Source of the DNA: Haloprofundus salinisoli
GTDB taxonomy: Archaea; Halobacteriota; Halobacteria; Halobacteriales; Haloferacaceae
DNA: 64,000 bases
Direction: 5' to 3'
Assembly: GCF_020097815.1 (NCBI RefSeq)
Contig: NZ_CP083663.1
Coordinates: forward strand, 2,914,001-2,978,000
Translations under genes and position numbers: made by a program
Notes under the pieces: generated by a model
Seen by the model: the letters and a program-made list of their open reading frames with translations, nothing else
What the model was told of the DNA's origin: nothing
Databases searched by the model: none
Part shown: positions 44,995 through 53,716 of the stretch, piece by piece
Layout of the letters: each line of letters begins with the position of its first letter
How positions within the stretch are numbered: the stretch's first letter is position 1

Positions 44995-46233
44995 ATGACA
45001 CGCAACTACGCAGAACTCCACGACCCGAACGCGGAGTACACGATGCGGGACCTCTCCGCCGAGACGATGGGTGTCACGGGCGAACGTGGCGGCGCTCGTG
45101 ACGTCGAAATCACCGACGTTCAGACGACGATGATCGACGGGAACTTCCCGTGGACGCTCGTCCGCGTCTACACCGACGCGGGCGTCGTCGGCACCGGCGA
45201 GGCGTACTGGGGCGCGGGCGTCCCCGAACTCATCCAGCGGATGACCCAGTTCGTCGTCGGCGAGAATCCGCTCGACATCGACCGAATCTCCGAGCATCTC
45301 ATCCAGAAGATGTCCGGCGAGGGCTCCATCGGCGGCGTCACCGTCACGGCGATTTCGGGCATCGAAATCGCGCTGCACGACCTCGTAGGGAAGCTTCTCG
45401 ACGTGCCCGCCTACCAGTTGCTCGGCGGGAAGTACCGCGACAGAGTTCGCGTCTACTGCGACTGCCACACCGAGGAGGAGGCCGACCCCGAGGCCTGCGC
45501 CGACGAGGCCGAACGCGTCGTCGAGGACCTCGGCTACGACGCGCTGAAGTTCGACCTCGACGTCCCCTCGGGGCTGGAGAAGGACCGCGCGAACCGCCAC
45601 CTCCGCCCGGGCGAGATCCGCCACAAAGCCGAAATCGTCGAGAAGGTCACCGAGCGCGTGAAGGACCGCGCCGACGTCGCCTTCGACTGCCACTGGACGT
45701 TCTCGGCGGGTAGCGCCAAGCGCCTCGCGCGAGCCATCGAGGACTACGACGTCTGGTGGCTCGAAGACCCCGTGCCGCCGGAGAACCACGACGTCCAGCG
45801 CGAGGTGACCCAGTACACCTCGACGCCAATCACCGCCGGCGAGAACGTCTACCGCAAGCACGGCCATCGCCGCCTCCTCGAAGAGCAGGCCGTCGATATC
45901 ATCGCCCCCGACATGCCGAAGGTCGGTGGCATGCGCGAGACGCGGAAAATCGCCGACATGGCCGACACCTACTACGTCCCGGTGGCGATGCACAACGTCT
46001 CCTCGCCCGTCGCGACGATGGCGTCCGCGCACGTCGGCGCGGCCATCTCGAACTCCCTCGCGGTGGAGTACCACTCCTACGAACTCGGTTGGTGGGAGGA
46101 CCTGGTCGAAGAAGACGTCATCGAGAACGGTTACATCGAAGTACCCGAAAAGCCCGGCCTCGGCCTGACGCTCGACATGGACGTCGTCGAAGAGCGCAAG
46201 GTCGAGGGTGAAGAGCTGTTCGACGAGGAGTAG
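44995..46233 (+). CDS. gad: D-gluconate/D-galactonate dehydratase
   Basis: A 412-aa enolase-superfamily enzyme (mandelate racemase/muconate lactonising branch) that dehydrates gluconate to 2-keto-3-deoxygluconate in the semi-phosphorylative Entner-Doudoroff pathway. YDALKFDLDVPSG, VAFDCHWTFSAG, WLEDPVPPENH and TPITAGENVYRKHG carry the Asp/Glu metal ligands, and VPVAMHNVSSPV the catalytic His. Length and motifs fit haloarchaeal gluconate dehydratase (gnaD/gad). The 3' end of the gene is partly duplicated downstream. It starts at ATG 44995, right after a palindrome and TATA box. Confidence 0.88.
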   Translation: MTRNYAELHDPNAEYTMRDLSAETMGVTGERGGARDVEITDVQTTMIDGNFPWTLVRVYTDAGVVGTGEAYWGAGVPELIQRMTQFVVGENPLDIDRISEHLIQKMSGEGSIGGVTVTAISGIEIALHDLVGKLLDVPAYQLLGGKYRDRVRVYCDCHTEEEADPEACADEAERVVEDLGYDALKFDLDVPSGLEKDRANRHLRPGEIRHKAEIVEKVTERVKDRADVAFDCHWTFSAGSAKRLARAIEDYDVWWLEDPVPPENHDVQREVTQYTSTPITAGENVYRKHGHRRLLEEQAVDIIAPDMPKVGGMRETRKIADMADTYYVPVAMHNVSSPVATMASAHVGAAISNSLAVEYHSYELGWWEDLVEEDVIENGYIEVPEKPGLGLTLDMDVVEERKVEGEELFDEE

Positions 46234-46315
46234 CTTCGTCGGGTCAGCAAATCTTCGATTTGCGCTGTTCAACGAGGAGTAGCGTCATCGGACACGTGAC
46301 GCGAGCCGTCACGTG
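46215..46315 (+). repeat. Duplicated gad 3' end and two perfect hairpins
   Basis: About 26 bases at the gad end (from GCTGTTCGACGAGGAGTAGC) recur at 46264-46290 with three differences, separated by a hairpin GCAAATC-TTC-GATTTGC (46247-46263). A second hairpin, CACGTGACG-CGAGC-CGTCACGTG (46293-46315), has nine perfect pairs. The hairpins may end the gad transcript; the duplication suggests a past small insertion or replication slip. Confidence 0.6.
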
Positions 46316-46532
46316 CTCGACGAAGCGCGAGTTTCGCCGGCCGCACTGTACTGACCACATCCCGTGCGCTCGTAGGACGGGAAACCGCGTTTTGGATACG
46401 TCCGAGCCGCCTAATTTCGGGCAGTTCGAGGTCTATATCCTGCGCAGACGTCAATACGGGGTCTGCGTAGCTCTGACACACTTGACCCTCCGCGCTTCGG
46501 TCGACTGTGGTTCGCCTACGGACGGGCGTCTC
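46316..46532. other. Intergenic stretch after gad
   Basis: About 220 bases between the hairpins and the stop of the MOSC gene. An A/T-rich element and a CGAA...TTCG inverted repeat near 46320 are seen. No gene or RNA is recognised. Confidence 0.4.
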
Positions 46533-47039
46533 TCAGAGTCCCAACCGCTCGACGATCTTTCGGCCCATCGTTCTGGGGTCCGCTTCGACGACTTCGAGTT
46601 CGTCGCCGGCGCGAATCGTCCCCGGTTCGACGACGTCGGCGCAGATACCGCCGCGTCGGTTCTTCAGCGCCCGCGCGACGCCCTCCTCGCCGGCGACCTG
46701 TTCGACGTGCGCGCAGGGCGGGCGCGGGCGCGTGCCGCGCAGCAGCGCGTCACCGACGCGGAACGTGGTGTGCAGCAGGTCGTGGACCTCGGCGCCGCGA
46801 GTGACGACGTTTCGACGGTGGCGACCGTCGGTGAGGTCGAGGCCGAACTCCTCGCGTATCTCGTCGATGGCCTCTGCTTCGATGAGCGTCACCTCGCAGA
46901 CGTCGTACGGCGAGTAGTAGCCGCGGCCGGTCTGGTAGCGGTCACCGCTGAGTCCGCCCTCGACGGCGTCGACGCTGTCGAGTTCCTCCATCGGCGCGCT
47001 GTCCTCGGGGGCGACGAAAATCGTTTTGACGTGGGCCAT
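46533..47039 (-). CDS. MOSC domain protein
   Basis: A 168-aa protein of the molybdenum-cofactor sulfurase C-terminal fold. GGLSGDRYQTG, CEVTLIEAEAIDEIREEFGL, RRNVVTRGAEVHDLLHTTFR and PRPPCAHVEQVAG match MOSC, with the conserved Cys that may carry sulfur. Such stand-alone proteins may move sulfur for metal centres or act on N-hydroxylated compounds; the role here is open. It is divergent from the SDR gene, with 173 bases between the starts. Confidence 0.85.
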   Translation of the reverse strand: MAHVKTIFVAPEDSAPMEELDSVDAVEGGLSGDRYQTGRGYYSPYDVCEVTLIEAEAIDEIREEFGLDLTDGRHRRNVVTRGAEVHDLLHTTFRVGDALLRGTRPRPPCAHVEQVAGEEGVARALKNRRGGICADVVEPGTIRAGDELEVVEADPRTMGRKIVERLGL

Positions 47040-47212
47040 ACCCTCGGTACCGTCTCCAGCGACAAAGCGATTCGTCGCGGGAACGAGCCGGTGACTCTCG
47101 GCGAGCGGTGGACAGCCTACGTCGACGACGGCAGTCCCAGGCGACCGACGCGAGTTGCACGCGGTGCCACCGCCCGCCCCGTTTTATGTGCTCTACGAGA
47201 GTATCGGGAGAC

Positions 47213-48043
47213 GTGACACGGGTCGTACTCATCACCGGTTGCGACGAGGGTATCGGACGACGGGCGGCGCGGGCGTTCGCGGACGCCGACTGGACCGTCT
47301 ACGCGACGGGTCTCGACGAGGGGGCGCTCAACCCGCTCGAAGACGACGGCTGTGAGACGGCCGTCCTCGACGTGACCGACGTCGACGCGGGGTCGGTCGT
47401 CGACGACGTCGTCAAGGAGGCGGGCCGACTCGACTGTCTCGTCAACAACGCCGGCGTCGGCCACGTCGGGGCCGTCGAGGAGACCGAGGCCGAGGACGTC
47501 GCCGAACTGTTCGAGGTGAACGTCGTCGGGATGCACCGCCTGACGAAGGCCGCGCTCCCGCACCTCCGCGACTCCGAAATCGGCCGCGTCGTGAACCTGT
47601 CGAGCGTCGTCGGGCGCTACCCGCTGCCGGGGATGGCCGCCTACACCGCCTCGAAGTTCGCCGTCGAGGGGTGGACGGAGGCGCTCCGCGGCGAACTCGA
47701 ACCGTTCGGCGTCGACGCGATACTCGTCGAACCCGGCGTCGTCGGTACCGGCTTCGTCGACGACCTCTTCTCGGAGTTGGAGGACCGCGCCGATGAAGGC
47801 GGCCGCTACGCCGACCTCTACCGGATGCTCAACTACTGGCTGCCTGATCTCGCCGACCTCGGCGGTGACGCCGACGAGACGGCGGAGACTATCGTCCGCG
47901 CCGCGAGCGCGCCGAAACCGCGCGAGCGATACCCCGTTGGAATGCAGGGTCGCGCGCTCGTCCTCGGGGGACATCTGCCGCCGTGGGCCCGCGACGCCGG
48001 ATGGCGCGTCGCTCGGGACGTCTCGCGCGTGTTCGGGAAGTAA
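47213..48043 (+). CDS. Short-chain dehydrogenase/reductase
   Basis: A 276-aa SDR: VLITGCDEGIGRRAARAFAD (TGxxxGIG cofactor loop), CLVNNAGVGHVG, VVNLSSVVGRYPLPGMAAYT (catalytic Ser) and the YTASK Tyr/Lys pair. ATDVDAG-type NAD residues precede NNAG; the substrate is unknown. The start was set at GTG 47213, because GTTTTATG (47181-47188) is centred 28 nt upstream. Starting further upstream would put the promoter inside the gene. Confidence 0.87.
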   Translation: MTRVVLITGCDEGIGRRAARAFADADWTVYATGLDEGALNPLEDDGCETAVLDVTDVDAGSVVDDVVKEAGRLDCLVNNAGVGHVGAVEETEAEDVAELFEVNVVGMHRLTKAALPHLRDSEIGRVVNLSSVVGRYPLPGMAAYTASKFAVEGWTEALRGELEPFGVDAILVEPGVVGTGFVDDLFSELEDRADEGGRYADLYRMLNYWLPDLADLGGDADETAETIVRAASAPKPRERYPVGMQGRALVLGGHLPPWARDAGWRVARDVSRVFGK

Positions 48044-48075
48044 CGACGGGCGACTTCGGGGGCGGCGTTCGGTGT

Positions 48076-48390
48076 TCAGTCGAGTTTGACCGCCGTCCCG
48101 TACGCCAGCAACTCCGCGCCGTTCTGGGCGATGTTCGAGGTGACGAATCGGACGTTGACGACGGCGTCCGCGCCCAGTTCCTCGGCTTCCGCTTCCATCC
48201 GGGAGAGCGCCTCCTCGCGGGCGTCGGACATCAGGTCGGTGTAACCCTTCAGTTCGCCGCCGACCACGTTGCGGAGACCCTGCGTGATGTCGCGGCCGAT
48301 GTTCCGGGCGCGAACGGTGTTTCCGCGGACGACGCCGAGCGACTCGGTACTCTCGCGGCCCGCGATCTCGTCGGTGTTGGAGAGCTCCAT
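48076..48390 (-). CDS. YbjQ/UPF0145 family protein
   Basis: A 104-aa protein: ESLGVVRGNTVRARNIGRDI, then LMSDAREEALSRMEAEAEEL and GADAVVNVRFVTSNIAQNGA. This is the UPF0145 (YbjQ, heavy-metal-binding-like) family, which forms pentamers; its function is unclear. ATG 48390 was chosen because GATAAATCC on the minus strand is centred 27 nt upstream. The same element read forward serves the next gene. Confidence 0.85.
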   Translation of the reverse strand: MELSNTDEIAGRESTESLGVVRGNTVRARNIGRDITQGLRNVVGGELKGYTDLMSDAREEALSRMEAEAEELGADAVVNVRFVTSNIAQNGAELLAYGTAVKLD

Positions 48391-48412
48391 ACGCACCGAA
48401 CTGTCGTTCGGG

Positions 48413-48420
48413 GATTTATC
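48413..48420. promoter_or_regulatory. Single TATA element shared by two divergent leaderless genes
   Basis: GATTTATC on the plus strand and GATAAATC on the minus strand are the same eight bases. Their centre (about 48417) is 27 nt from the ATG at 48444 and 27 nt from the ATG at 48390. Only 53 bases separate the two starts, so one TBP site probably drives both genes. Confidence 0.6.
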
Positions 48421-48443
48421 TCTTCGCCCGACGAAGCGCGGGT

Positions 48444-48827
48444 ATGCAGTTCGACCATGCAGGCGTCGCCACCCGCGATGCCGACGCGCTCGCGGAGTTG
48501 TTCGACCAGTTGTTCGACGCCCCGGAGGTCCACCGCGAGGAGTTCGACGGGATGACTATCGTCTTCCTCGAACTCGACGACGGCTACTTCGAACTCCTCG
48601 AACCGCACACCGGCGGCGCGATTGAGCAGTACCTCGACAGCAACGGACCCGGCTTACACCACTTCGCGCTCGCCACCGACGACATCGAGGCGGCGCTCGA
48701 AACGGCCGGAGACGCGGGCGTCGAACTCATCGACGAGGAACCGCGACCCGGGGCGTGGGGACATCAGGTTGCCTTCCTGCATCCGAAATCGACCGGCGGC
48801 GTGCTCGTCGAGTTCGTCGAACACTGA
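48444..48827 (+). CDS. VOC protein, probable methylmalonyl-CoA epimerase
   Basis: A 127-aa single-chain VOC protein: MQFDHAGVATRDADALAELF (metal His5), VFLELDDGYFELLEP (Glu), GPGLHHFALATDDIEAAL (His) and GGVLVEFVEH (Glu). These four ligands with length about 130 fit methylmalonyl-CoA epimerase, which interconverts the R and S forms in propionate metabolism. Methylmalonyl-CoA mutase genes are not in this window. A T-rich terminator follows the stop. Confidence 0.8.
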   Translation: MQFDHAGVATRDADALAELFDQLFDAPEVHREEFDGMTIVFLELDDGYFELLEPHTGGAIEQYLDSNGPGLHHFALATDDIEAALETAGDAGVELIDEEPRPGAWGHQVAFLHPKSTGGVLVEFVEH

Positions 48828-48837
48828 GCGAGAGACG

Positions 48838-48849
48838 AGTTTTCTTTTT
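48838..48849 (+). terminator. T-rich terminator after the epimerase gene
   Basis: TTTTCTTTTT (48840-48849) begins 12 bases after the stop codon. Archaeal RNA polymerase terminates at such T-tracts. Confidence 0.65.
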
Positions 48850-48953
48850 CGGCATCACGGTGTTCGTCTAAGAGCTGTAGTCGATTACGACAGCTGATAC
48901 CGCCGAGAGATACCGATGCAAAGACAGTAGTGCTCCGCCTGCCATCCCGAGGT

Positions 48954-50909
48954 ATGCGCGATTGGCTCTCGCACCGGGCACAGACGTCTCCGACGGCGAC
49001 GGCGGTCGTCGTCGCCGACTCGGGCGCGGAGTGGACCGTCACCGAACTCGACGCCGCCGTCGAGGAGACGGCGGGCCGCCTCGCGGCCCTCGGCGTCGAA
49101 GCGGGCGACCACCTCGGCGTTCTCATGGACAGTCGCGTGGCGTACGTGCTGTTCGTCCACGCCTCGATGCGACTCGGTGCGACGCTCGTGCCGCTGAACG
49201 ACCGCCTCACCGCCGCCGAACTCGGCCCGCAGATCGACCACGCGGACCTGACGACGCTCGTCTGCGGCGAGACGACGGAGGAGACGGCCGTCGAGGCGGT
49301 CGAGCGGGCCGCGAACGGTGATGGTGATGCGACCGAAGAACGCGACGCGAACGAAACGGTGCCGCTCGTCTCGGTCGACGAACCGCAGTTCGACTCGGTC
49401 GCGTCGTTCAAAGACGTGACCGCCGAGGGGTTCGTCCCCGCCGAGTGGGAGCGTTCGGACCCGCTGGTGCTCCTCTTTACCTCCGGGACGACCGGCGACC
49501 CGAAGGCGGTAGTTCTCCAGATGGGCAACGTGCTGTCGAGCGCCGTCGCCTCGGCGTTTCACCTCGGCATCTCCCCGGACGACCGCTGGCTAGTTCCCCT
49601 CTCGCTGTACCACATGGGCGGTATCGGACCCATCCTGCGCGGGCCGCTGTACGGCATCACCGTCGTCCTCCGCGAGGAGTACGAACCGGGTTCGACCGCC
49701 GACGACATCGGTCAGTACGACATCACGTGCGTCTCGCTCGTTCCGACGATGCTCACGCAGATGCTCGACACGCGCGGGACGCTGGCCGACTCGCTGCGGG
49801 TCGTCCTCCTCGGCGGTGCGCCGGCCCCGCGGTCGCTCGTCGAACGCTGCCGCGACTACTCCATTCCGGTGCACCCGACGTACGGGATGACCGAGACGGC
49901 CTCTCAGATCGCGACCGCTCGCCCGCAGGAAGCGTTCGACAACCCCGGGACGGTCGGCCGACCGCTGTACTGGACGCAACTGACCGTCGTCGACGGAGAC
50001 GATACCGAGCTCCCGCCGAACGACGTCGGCGAGTTGGTCGTCGACGGCCCGACCGTCTCGCCGGGCTACTACGGCGACGAGGCGACGACCGACGAGGCGT
50101 TCGGCCCGAACGGGCTCCACACCGGCGACGTCGGCTACCGCGACGCAGAGGGTCGTGTCTACGTGCTCAACCGCCTCGATGACCGAATCATCACCGGCGG
50201 CGAGAACGTCGATCCCGGCGAAATCGTCGAGACGCTCCGCTCGCACCCCGACGTTGCCGACGCCGCCGTCGTCGGCGTTCCCGACGACGAGTGGGGCGAA
50301 CGGGTCGCGGCGCTTCTGGTGCCGAAGAACCCCGGCCTCACCGCCGAGGAGGTCGAATCGTTCTGCCGTGAGCGACTCGCGGGGTTCAAACTTCCGCGGA
50401 CTGTCGAGTTCGCCCACGAACTGCCGCGGACGGTGTCGGGCACCGTCGACCGGGCGGCGCTCCGGGACCGATTGGACGACGGCGTCCGCATCGAGGACGC
50501 CGAGTCGGCGGAGCCAGCGCGCGAACTCGACAGAGCGACCGACGCGTCGAGTGGACCCGACCGGACGGTGGCCGACGAGACAGAGGCGCGCGAGGGTGAC
50601 GATGCAGTAGTCGAAGAGGCAGAATCGGTCGACGTCACCCACGGAAACGAGACGCCGGAAGCAGACGACAAGGCCGCCGGCATCGATAGCGACGATGGTG
50701 ACGATAGGGCCGCGGGAAGCGCCGGTGGCGACGGCAACGCCGATGACGCCGGAAGTACCCATGACGCCGGAAGTGCCGGTGACGCCGGAAGCACCGGTGA
50801 CAACGGCAACGCCGGTGATGACAGCAACGACGCTGATGACGAGGTAGCCTCCGAAGAAATCGGCGGCAGCGCGGACGAGTCTCGGGAGGCGTCGGACGCC
50901 GGCCAGTGA
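48954..50909 (+). CDS. menE: O-succinylbenzoate-CoA ligase (menaquinone synthesis) with long acidic repeat tail
   Basis: A 651-aa acyl-adenylate-forming enzyme. LLFTSGTTGDPKAVVLQMGN (P-loop), TYGMTETASQ and GDVGYRDAEGRVYVLNRLDD are intact, and the first 520 residues match haloarchaeal MenE from MRDWLSHRA onward. At the C-terminus the usual PRTxxGK lysine, which helps adenylation, is Thr (RTVSGTVDRAAL). The last 130 residues are a low-complexity Asp/Gly/Glu tail with six-residue repeats (GDAGST). Specificity for succinylbenzoate is inferred from recalled similarity; another acyl-CoA ligase is possible. Confidence 0.75.
   Translation: MRDWLSHRAQTSPTATAVVVADSGAEWTVTELDAAVEETAGRLAALGVEAGDHLGVLMDSRVAYVLFVHASMRLGATLVPLNDRLTAAELGPQIDHADLTTLVCGETTEETAVEAVERAANGDGDATEERDANETVPLVSVDEPQFDSVASFKDVTAEGFVPAEWERSDPLVLLFTSGTTGDPKAVVLQMGNVLSSAVASAFHLGISPDDRWLVPLSLYHMGGIGPILRGPLYGITVVLREEYEPGSTADDIGQYDITCVSLVPTMLTQMLDTRGTLADSLRVVLLGGAPAPRSLVERCRDYSIPVHPTYGMTETASQIATARPQEAFDNPGTVGRPLYWTQLTVVDGDDTELPPNDVGELVVDGPTVSPGYYGDEATTDEAFGPNGLHTGDVGYRDAEGRVYVLNRLDDRIITGGENVDPGEIVETLRSHPDVADAAVVGVPDDEWGERVAALLVPKNPGLTAEEVESFCRERLAGFKLPRTVEFAHELPRTVSGTVDRAALRDRLDDGVRIEDAESAEPARELDRATDASSGPDRTVADETEAREGDDAVVEEAESVDVTHGNETPEADDKAAGIDSDDGDDRAAGSAGGDGNADDAGSTHDAGSAGDAGSTGDNGNAGDDSNDADDEVASEEIGGSADESREASDAGQ
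50740..50830 (+). repeat. 18-bp tandem repeats in the menE tail
   Basis: Units of about 18 bases beginning GACGCCGGAAG are repeated in frame three times (about 50744, 50762 and 50782) and then decay, giving GDAGST-like hexapeptides. Such repeats expand and shrink by slippage. Confidence 0.7.
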
Positions 50910-51100
50910 CGCCGGCGCGGGCATCGAGAAACCACCCGAGTTGCGTTTACTTCGGTCCTCTCTTTAGTCTCCGGCGCGAGACCCGCCGAAATCTGGAGCG
51001 TCGGCGAATAAACCGCCTCGTCGTCGCTCTCCGAGTAAACCTCACGCACGTTAGTTACCGTTCCACGAGCTATTTTACCACGTGCCACTGACGTGTCTCC

Positions 51101-52249
51101 ATGGACCTTCTAGACGACACCATCGTCCCGGAGCACGCCCGCGAGGTCAAGCGGGCGGCCCGGGAGTTCGCCGAGGAACAGATCGAACCGAACGCCGAGG
51201 AGTACTTCCGGACGGGCGACTACCCGTGGGAGGTGCTGGAAGCGGGGCAGGAAGCCGGCCTCATCGCCCAGGACATCGGCGAGGAGTACGGCGGCAAGGG
51301 CTTCGACATGTATCAGGTGCTCGCGCTGGCCGAGGAGTTCTACCGCGCCGACGCCGGCATCGGTCTGACGCTCATGCTCGCCAGTTTCGGCTGCGAAATC
51401 GTCGAGCACTACGGTAGTGAAGAGCAGAGGGAGGAGTATCTCCGCCCCGTCGCCGAGTGCGAGCAGATTTCGGGGCTCGCGGTCTCCGAACCCGACACCG
51501 GGTCGGACATGGCCGGCATGACGACGAGCGCCGAGAAGACCGACGAGGGCTACGTCCTCAACGGCGAGAAGTACTGGATCGGCAACGCCGTCGAGGCCGA
51601 CTGGCTCACCGTCTACGCGAAGACCGGCGACTCCGAGGACCGCTACTCGAACTACTCGATGTTCATCGTCGAGACCGACACCGACGGCTACGAGGCCGAG
51701 CACATCCCCGAGAAGATGGGGATGCGCGCCTCCAAACAGGGCCACATCGTCTTCGACGACTGCGTGATTCCCGAGGAGAACCTCGTCGGCACCGAGGGCG
51801 GCGGCTTCTACATGCTCGCGGACTTCTTCAACCACGGCCGCGTCGCCGTCGGCGGCCACGGCCTCGGCCTCGCCGCCGCGGCTATCGAGGAAGCGTGGTC
51901 GTTCGTCCACGACCGCGAGGCGTTCGGCCGCAACGTCTCGGAGTTTCAGGCCGTCCAGCACATCCTCGCGGACATGCGCATGGAGTTCGAGGCCGCCCGC
52001 GCGCTCAACTGGCGCGCCGCGCAGAAAGTCGCCGACAACGAGGACGCCGGCTTCTGGGCCGCCGCGACGAAGACGAAGTCGACGGAAGTCGCCAACTTCT
52101 GCGCCGAGCGCGGGATGCAGCTGCACGGCGGCCGCTCCATCCTCACCGACCGCCGCATCGCCCGCGTCTACCGCGACGTGCGTATCCCGGTCATCTACGA
52201 GGGCGCGAACGAGATTCAGCGCAACCTCATCTACCGGCAGTCGCGGTAG
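51101..52249 (+). CDS. Acyl-CoA dehydrogenase
   Basis: A 382-aa FAD enzyme. Domain order is N-terminal helical, middle beta (GLAVSEPDTGSDMAGMTTSA, YWIGNAVEADW), then C-terminal helical with FQAVQHILADMRMEFEAARA. The catalytic Glu is in IPVIYEGANEIQRNLIYRQS, the usual YEGxxEIQ position for short/medium-chain enzymes. GDFDDCVIP-type loops fit acyl-CoA binding. A GCTATTTTACC element is centred about 28 nt before the ATG. The exact chain length is not determined. Confidence 0.92.
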   Translation: MDLLDDTIVPEHAREVKRAAREFAEEQIEPNAEEYFRTGDYPWEVLEAGQEAGLIAQDIGEEYGGKGFDMYQVLALAEEFYRADAGIGLTLMLASFGCEIVEHYGSEEQREEYLRPVAECEQISGLAVSEPDTGSDMAGMTTSAEKTDEGYVLNGEKYWIGNAVEADWLTVYAKTGDSEDRYSNYSMFIVETDTDGYEAEHIPEKMGMRASKQGHIVFDDCVIPEENLVGTEGGGFYMLADFFNHGRVAVGGHGLGLAAAAIEEAWSFVHDREAFGRNVSEFQAVQHILADMRMEFEAARALNWRAAQKVADNEDAGFWAAATKTKSTEVANFCAERGMQLHGGRSILTDRRIARVYRDVRIPVIYEGANEIQRNLIYRQSR

Positions 52250-52515
52250 ACGAAAATGTCGTTCGAGGCGGCCCGACTCTGCCGACGCCAACGAACAGCC
52301 TGACGGCCGATTCGAGTGGGGGATTTTCGCTCATCGTCACCGACGAAACGCGTGTCTGAATACCCGAGCTACCGGACACCAACGCTACATTCACCTCCGA
52401 CTGCGCATTCGCAATCGACTCGTCGAGACGCGGGTGAGGTCGTAAATTACCTACCAACGAACACGACAAAACGCTTAGTCGCGTCCGCGTTGTCCCCGCC
52501 CCCGTCGGACATCTC
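52250..52515. other. Intergenic region before the AlkZ-like gene
   Basis: About 265 bases. Apart from a TATA-like CGCTTAGTC near 52473 nothing is recognised; no small ORF has convincing codon use. Confidence 0.4.
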
Positions 52516-53709
52516 GTGACGCTGAAGCCACGGGAGGATTCGGCGAAGGAACTTACAGTGCCGCTCGAACTCACCCCCACTGACGCCGCCCGTTACCGCC
52601 TCCGCTCGCAACGACTGACACCGCGTACCGACGACGAAAGTTCCCCTTCGGAGCTGCTCTCGTCGGTCTGCGGCGTCCAAGCCCAAGAGAAACGAGCGGC
52701 CGCGCTCGGCGTCCGCGCCCGAAGTCGGACGCTGACCGAGGCGGACCTCGAACGAGCACTGTACGAGGACCGGTCGGTCGTCAGAACCTGGTGTATGCGC
52801 GGGACGCTCCACCTCGTCGCCACTGCCGACCTCCCCCTGTTGCTCTCGCTGTTCGGTGAGACGTTCGCGTCGCGCGGGCCGGAGCCGAAGCGCCTCGAAG
52901 CGATGGGTCTCGGCGACACCGACATCGACCGGGCGATGGAACAGATTCGCACAGCGCTCGGCGAGGACGGACCGCTGACCCGCGAGGAACTCGCGACGCG
53001 ACTCCAGCGGGGCGGCGTCGACGTGGACCCATCGAGTCAGGCACCGTACTTTCTCGTTCGCCGCGCCGCGTTGCTCGGTATCGCCTGCGAAGTCGCGCCC
53101 AAGGAGGGACAGATGGCCTACGATCTGCTCGACGAGTGGGTGTCGGTCGACGAATCGCCGGACAGACAGACCGCACTCGTCGACCTCGCTCGTCGCTACT
53201 TACGGGCGTTTCAACCCGCCTCCGTGGACGACTTCGCGGCGTGGTCGGGGTTGTACGTGCGCGACGTGAAGCTCGCGTGGGGACTCGTCGCCGACGAGAC
53301 GACCGAAGTCGTCGTCGACGGCCGCGACGCGGCGATGCTCACCGAAGACCTCGAAGCGTACGAGTCGGCGATGGAATCGAGGGCGGAATCGACGGTCGAA
53401 GCGGCCGACCGCGTTCGGTTGCTTCCCGGCTACGACTCTCTCTTGCTCGGCTACGAGAAGGAGGCCCGGCCAATCCCGCGGGGGTACGAGTCGCAGGTCT
53501 GGCCGGGTTCCGGAATCATCCGCCCGACGCTCGTCGCCGACGGCGAAGTGACTGGGACGTGGCGTCTCGACCGCGCCCGAGCGACGACGGCAGTCGTCGT
53601 CGACCCCTTCGAGCGGCTCGCCCCCGAACTCGAAGCGCCGCTCCGAGACGAAGTCGAGGCTATCGGGGAGTTCTTCGACACCGACGTCGAACTCCGATTC
53701 GCCGACTGA
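52516..53709 (+). CDS. Winged-helix protein of the AlkZ/YcaQ-like DNA glycosylase group
   Basis: A 397-aa protein with repeated winged-helix modules. The Q-x-Q motif of AlkZ/YcaQ-type glycosylases is present as GVQAQEKRAAALGVRAR (Gln55, Gln57). WCMRGTLHLVATADLPLLLS and LLPGYDSLLLGYEKEARPIP, then GIIRPTLVADGEVTGTW, follow the family plan (HTH_42). Relatives in bacteria remove bulky or crosslinked bases; a repair role is therefore plausible but not proven. It starts with GTG 52516 if the N-terminal 20 residues belong, otherwise further in. Confidence 0.7.
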   Translation: MTLKPREDSAKELTVPLELTPTDAARYRLRSQRLTPRTDDESSPSELLSSVCGVQAQEKRAAALGVRARSRTLTEADLERALYEDRSVVRTWCMRGTLHLVATADLPLLLSLFGETFASRGPEPKRLEAMGLGDTDIDRAMEQIRTALGEDGPLTREELATRLQRGGVDVDPSSQAPYFLVRRAALLGIACEVAPKEGQMAYDLLDEWVSVDESPDRQTALVDLARRYLRAFQPASVDDFAAWSGLYVRDVKLAWGLVADETTEVVVDGRDAAMLTEDLEAYESAMESRAESTVEAADRVRLLPGYDSLLLGYEKEARPIPRGYESQVWPGSGIIRPTLVADGEVTGTWRLDRARATTAVVVDPFERLAPELEAPLRDEVEAIGEFFDTDVELRFAD

Positions 53710-53716
53710 CCGGACG

